From positions 1-5,202 of the forward strand of contig JAQUQF010000143.1 in assembly GCA_028749105.1 (NCBI GenBank): a stretch of 5,202 nt of DNA, read 5' to 3'. The translations under genes were made by a program, and so were the position numbers. Source of the DNA: Acidobacteriota bacterium. GTDB taxonomy: Bacteria; Acidobacteriota; Aminicenantia; UBA2199. The notes beneath the pieces were generated by a model, which was not told the origin of the DNA, did no database searches, and saw only the letters and a list, made by a program, of their open reading frames with translations. This document shows positions 4,637 through 5,202 of this stretch, one piece after another (position 1 is the first letter of the stretch; every line of letters begins with the position of its first letter).

Positions 4637-5202
4637 AATATCAGATCGATGACGAGGTGAAGGTTTTTTACCTGGCCAAGGACACCGTGGTCATCGGCAA
4701 GCTGCCTACGAACGACATCGAGCTGCAGGACAATACCGTCTCCCGCCAGCACTGCCGCTTGCAGCGCGCGGGCAAGGGCTTCAAGCTCTCCGACTTGAAC
4801 AGCACCAACGGCTGCTATGTCAACGGCCGCCGCGTCCAAGCGAAAGTGCTGGAGGTCGGCGACAAGATCACCATCGGCCGCACCCTCCTCAGCTTCCTGG
4901 CGGTCGACAAGAAGGAGAACTATCGCGACAGCGACGACCAAAAAATCTCGATGATCGTCCCCCTGGATGAGCTTGTGCCGGCGAAAAAAAAGCCGAAGCT
5001 GCTGAAGGGCGAGGAGCCGAACTTTTTGGTTTCGCTGACCGCGCTGGGCAAGAGCCTGATCGCCTCCCAGGATATTGAGGAGAGCTTCCAGAAGCTCGGC
5101 GACGTCATTTTCCAGTTTGTGCACCCCGAAAAAATATTCATTTTCTACTACAACGAGAAACAGGACGACATCCAGCTTAAATTTACCTATTCGCAGGCGG
5201 CG
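4621..5202 (+). CDS. FHA-GAF domain signalling protein, 3' end cut off by the window
   Basis: The first 194 residues of a larger cytoplasmic regulator. Residues about 5-98 form a forkhead-associated (FHA) domain, a phosphothreonine-peptide binding module: VIGKLPTNDIEL (24-35), VSRQHCRL (40-47) with S41, R42 and H44, DLNSTNGCYVNGRRV (58-72) with N63 and N68, and VGDKITIGRTLLSFL (79-93). The usual phosphate-contacting Arg after the IG is Lys (K27). A Lys-rich linker follows (residues 122-129). From about residue 134 the sequence FLVSLTALGKSLIASQDIEE has the look of the first helix of a GAF sensor domain, continuing into HPEKIFIFYYNE. FHA-GAF proteins commonly end in a cyclase, a PP2C/SpoIIE phosphatase, a histidine kinase or a sigma-54 AAA+ module; the output here lies outside the window. 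The ATG at 4621 lies inside gpsA with only a poor ribosome site, so coupled translation is likely. Confidence 0.85.
   Translation, partial: MEYKLEYQIDDEVKVFYLAKDTVVIGKLPTNDIELQDNTVSRQHCRLQRAGKGFKLSDLNSTNGCYVNGRRVQAKVLEVGDKITIGRTLLSFLAVDKKENYRDSDDQKISMIVPLDELVPAKKKPKLLKGEEPNFLVSLTALGKSLIASQDIEESFQKLGDVIFQFVHPEKIFIFYYNEKQDDIQLKFTYSQAA

Noticed and set aside
5082..5097. Near-perfect palindrome GAGCTTC-CA-GAAGCTC
   Set aside because: It has a 2-nt centre, lies inside the GAF coding region (Glu-Ser-Phe-Gln-Lys-Leu), and has no T tract. It is probably a chance result of codon choice.
4633..5124. Minus-strand open frame of 163 codons at the right end
   Set aside because: It is antisense to the FHA-GAF coding region, which has intact FHA motifs; the composition is typical of a shadow frame.

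Overview
The window is about 60% GC, tightly packed bacterial chromosomal DNA. It holds two divergent gene sets that share one 113-bp intergenic region (2374-2486). Every other junction is a 3-nt gap or an overlap. I see no RNA genes, insertion sequences, CRISPR arrays or factor-independent terminators. The PlsY/GpsA pathway is bacterial. A tungsten-type aldehyde ferredoxin oxidoreductase with a polyferredoxin suggests an anaerobic or facultative metabolism. An FHA-GAF signalling protein is typical of deltaproteobacterial or Acidobacteriota/Aminicenantes-like genomes, but I cannot fix the taxon from the sequence.

Left half, minus strand, read from 2373 down to 1. The order is mobB (P-loop GTPase of molybdopterin cofactor maturation), a 62-residue protein I do not recognise, a 130-residue ferredoxin with four [4Fe-4S] motifs, and the first 440 codons of an aldehyde:ferredoxin oxidoreductase (AOR) family catalytic subunit that runs off the left edge. 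The genes overlap by 11 nt and 4 nt, or are separated by 3 nt, so they form one translationally coupled operon. The likely product is a tungsten- or molybdenum-pterin oxidoreductase complex: the AOR subunit handles the substrate, the polyferredoxin carries electrons, and MobB helps with the cofactor. The small protein is a candidate undescribed subunit or assembly factor.

Right half, plus strand, from 2487 to the right edge. The order is thpR (RNA 2',3'-cyclic phosphodiesterase / 2'-5' RNA ligase family), plsY (acyl-phosphate:glycerol-3-phosphate acyltransferase), gpsA (glycerol-3-phosphate dehydrogenase), and the first 194 codons of an FHA-plus-GAF signalling protein. The genes overlap by 14, 8 and 16 nt. 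GpsA makes sn-glycerol-3-phosphate and PlsY acylates it, so the middle of this operon is the entry to phospholipid synthesis.

The shared intergenic region carries two good sigma-70-type promoters. In both, the -10 box lies only 7-8 nt before the first ATG, and neither first gene has a Shine-Dalgarno sequence. Both lead genes (mobB and thpR) are therefore predicted to be made from leaderless or nearly leaderless mRNAs, while several downstream genes have clear Shine-Dalgarno sites. An imperfect inverted repeat covers the thpR -35 box and spacer.
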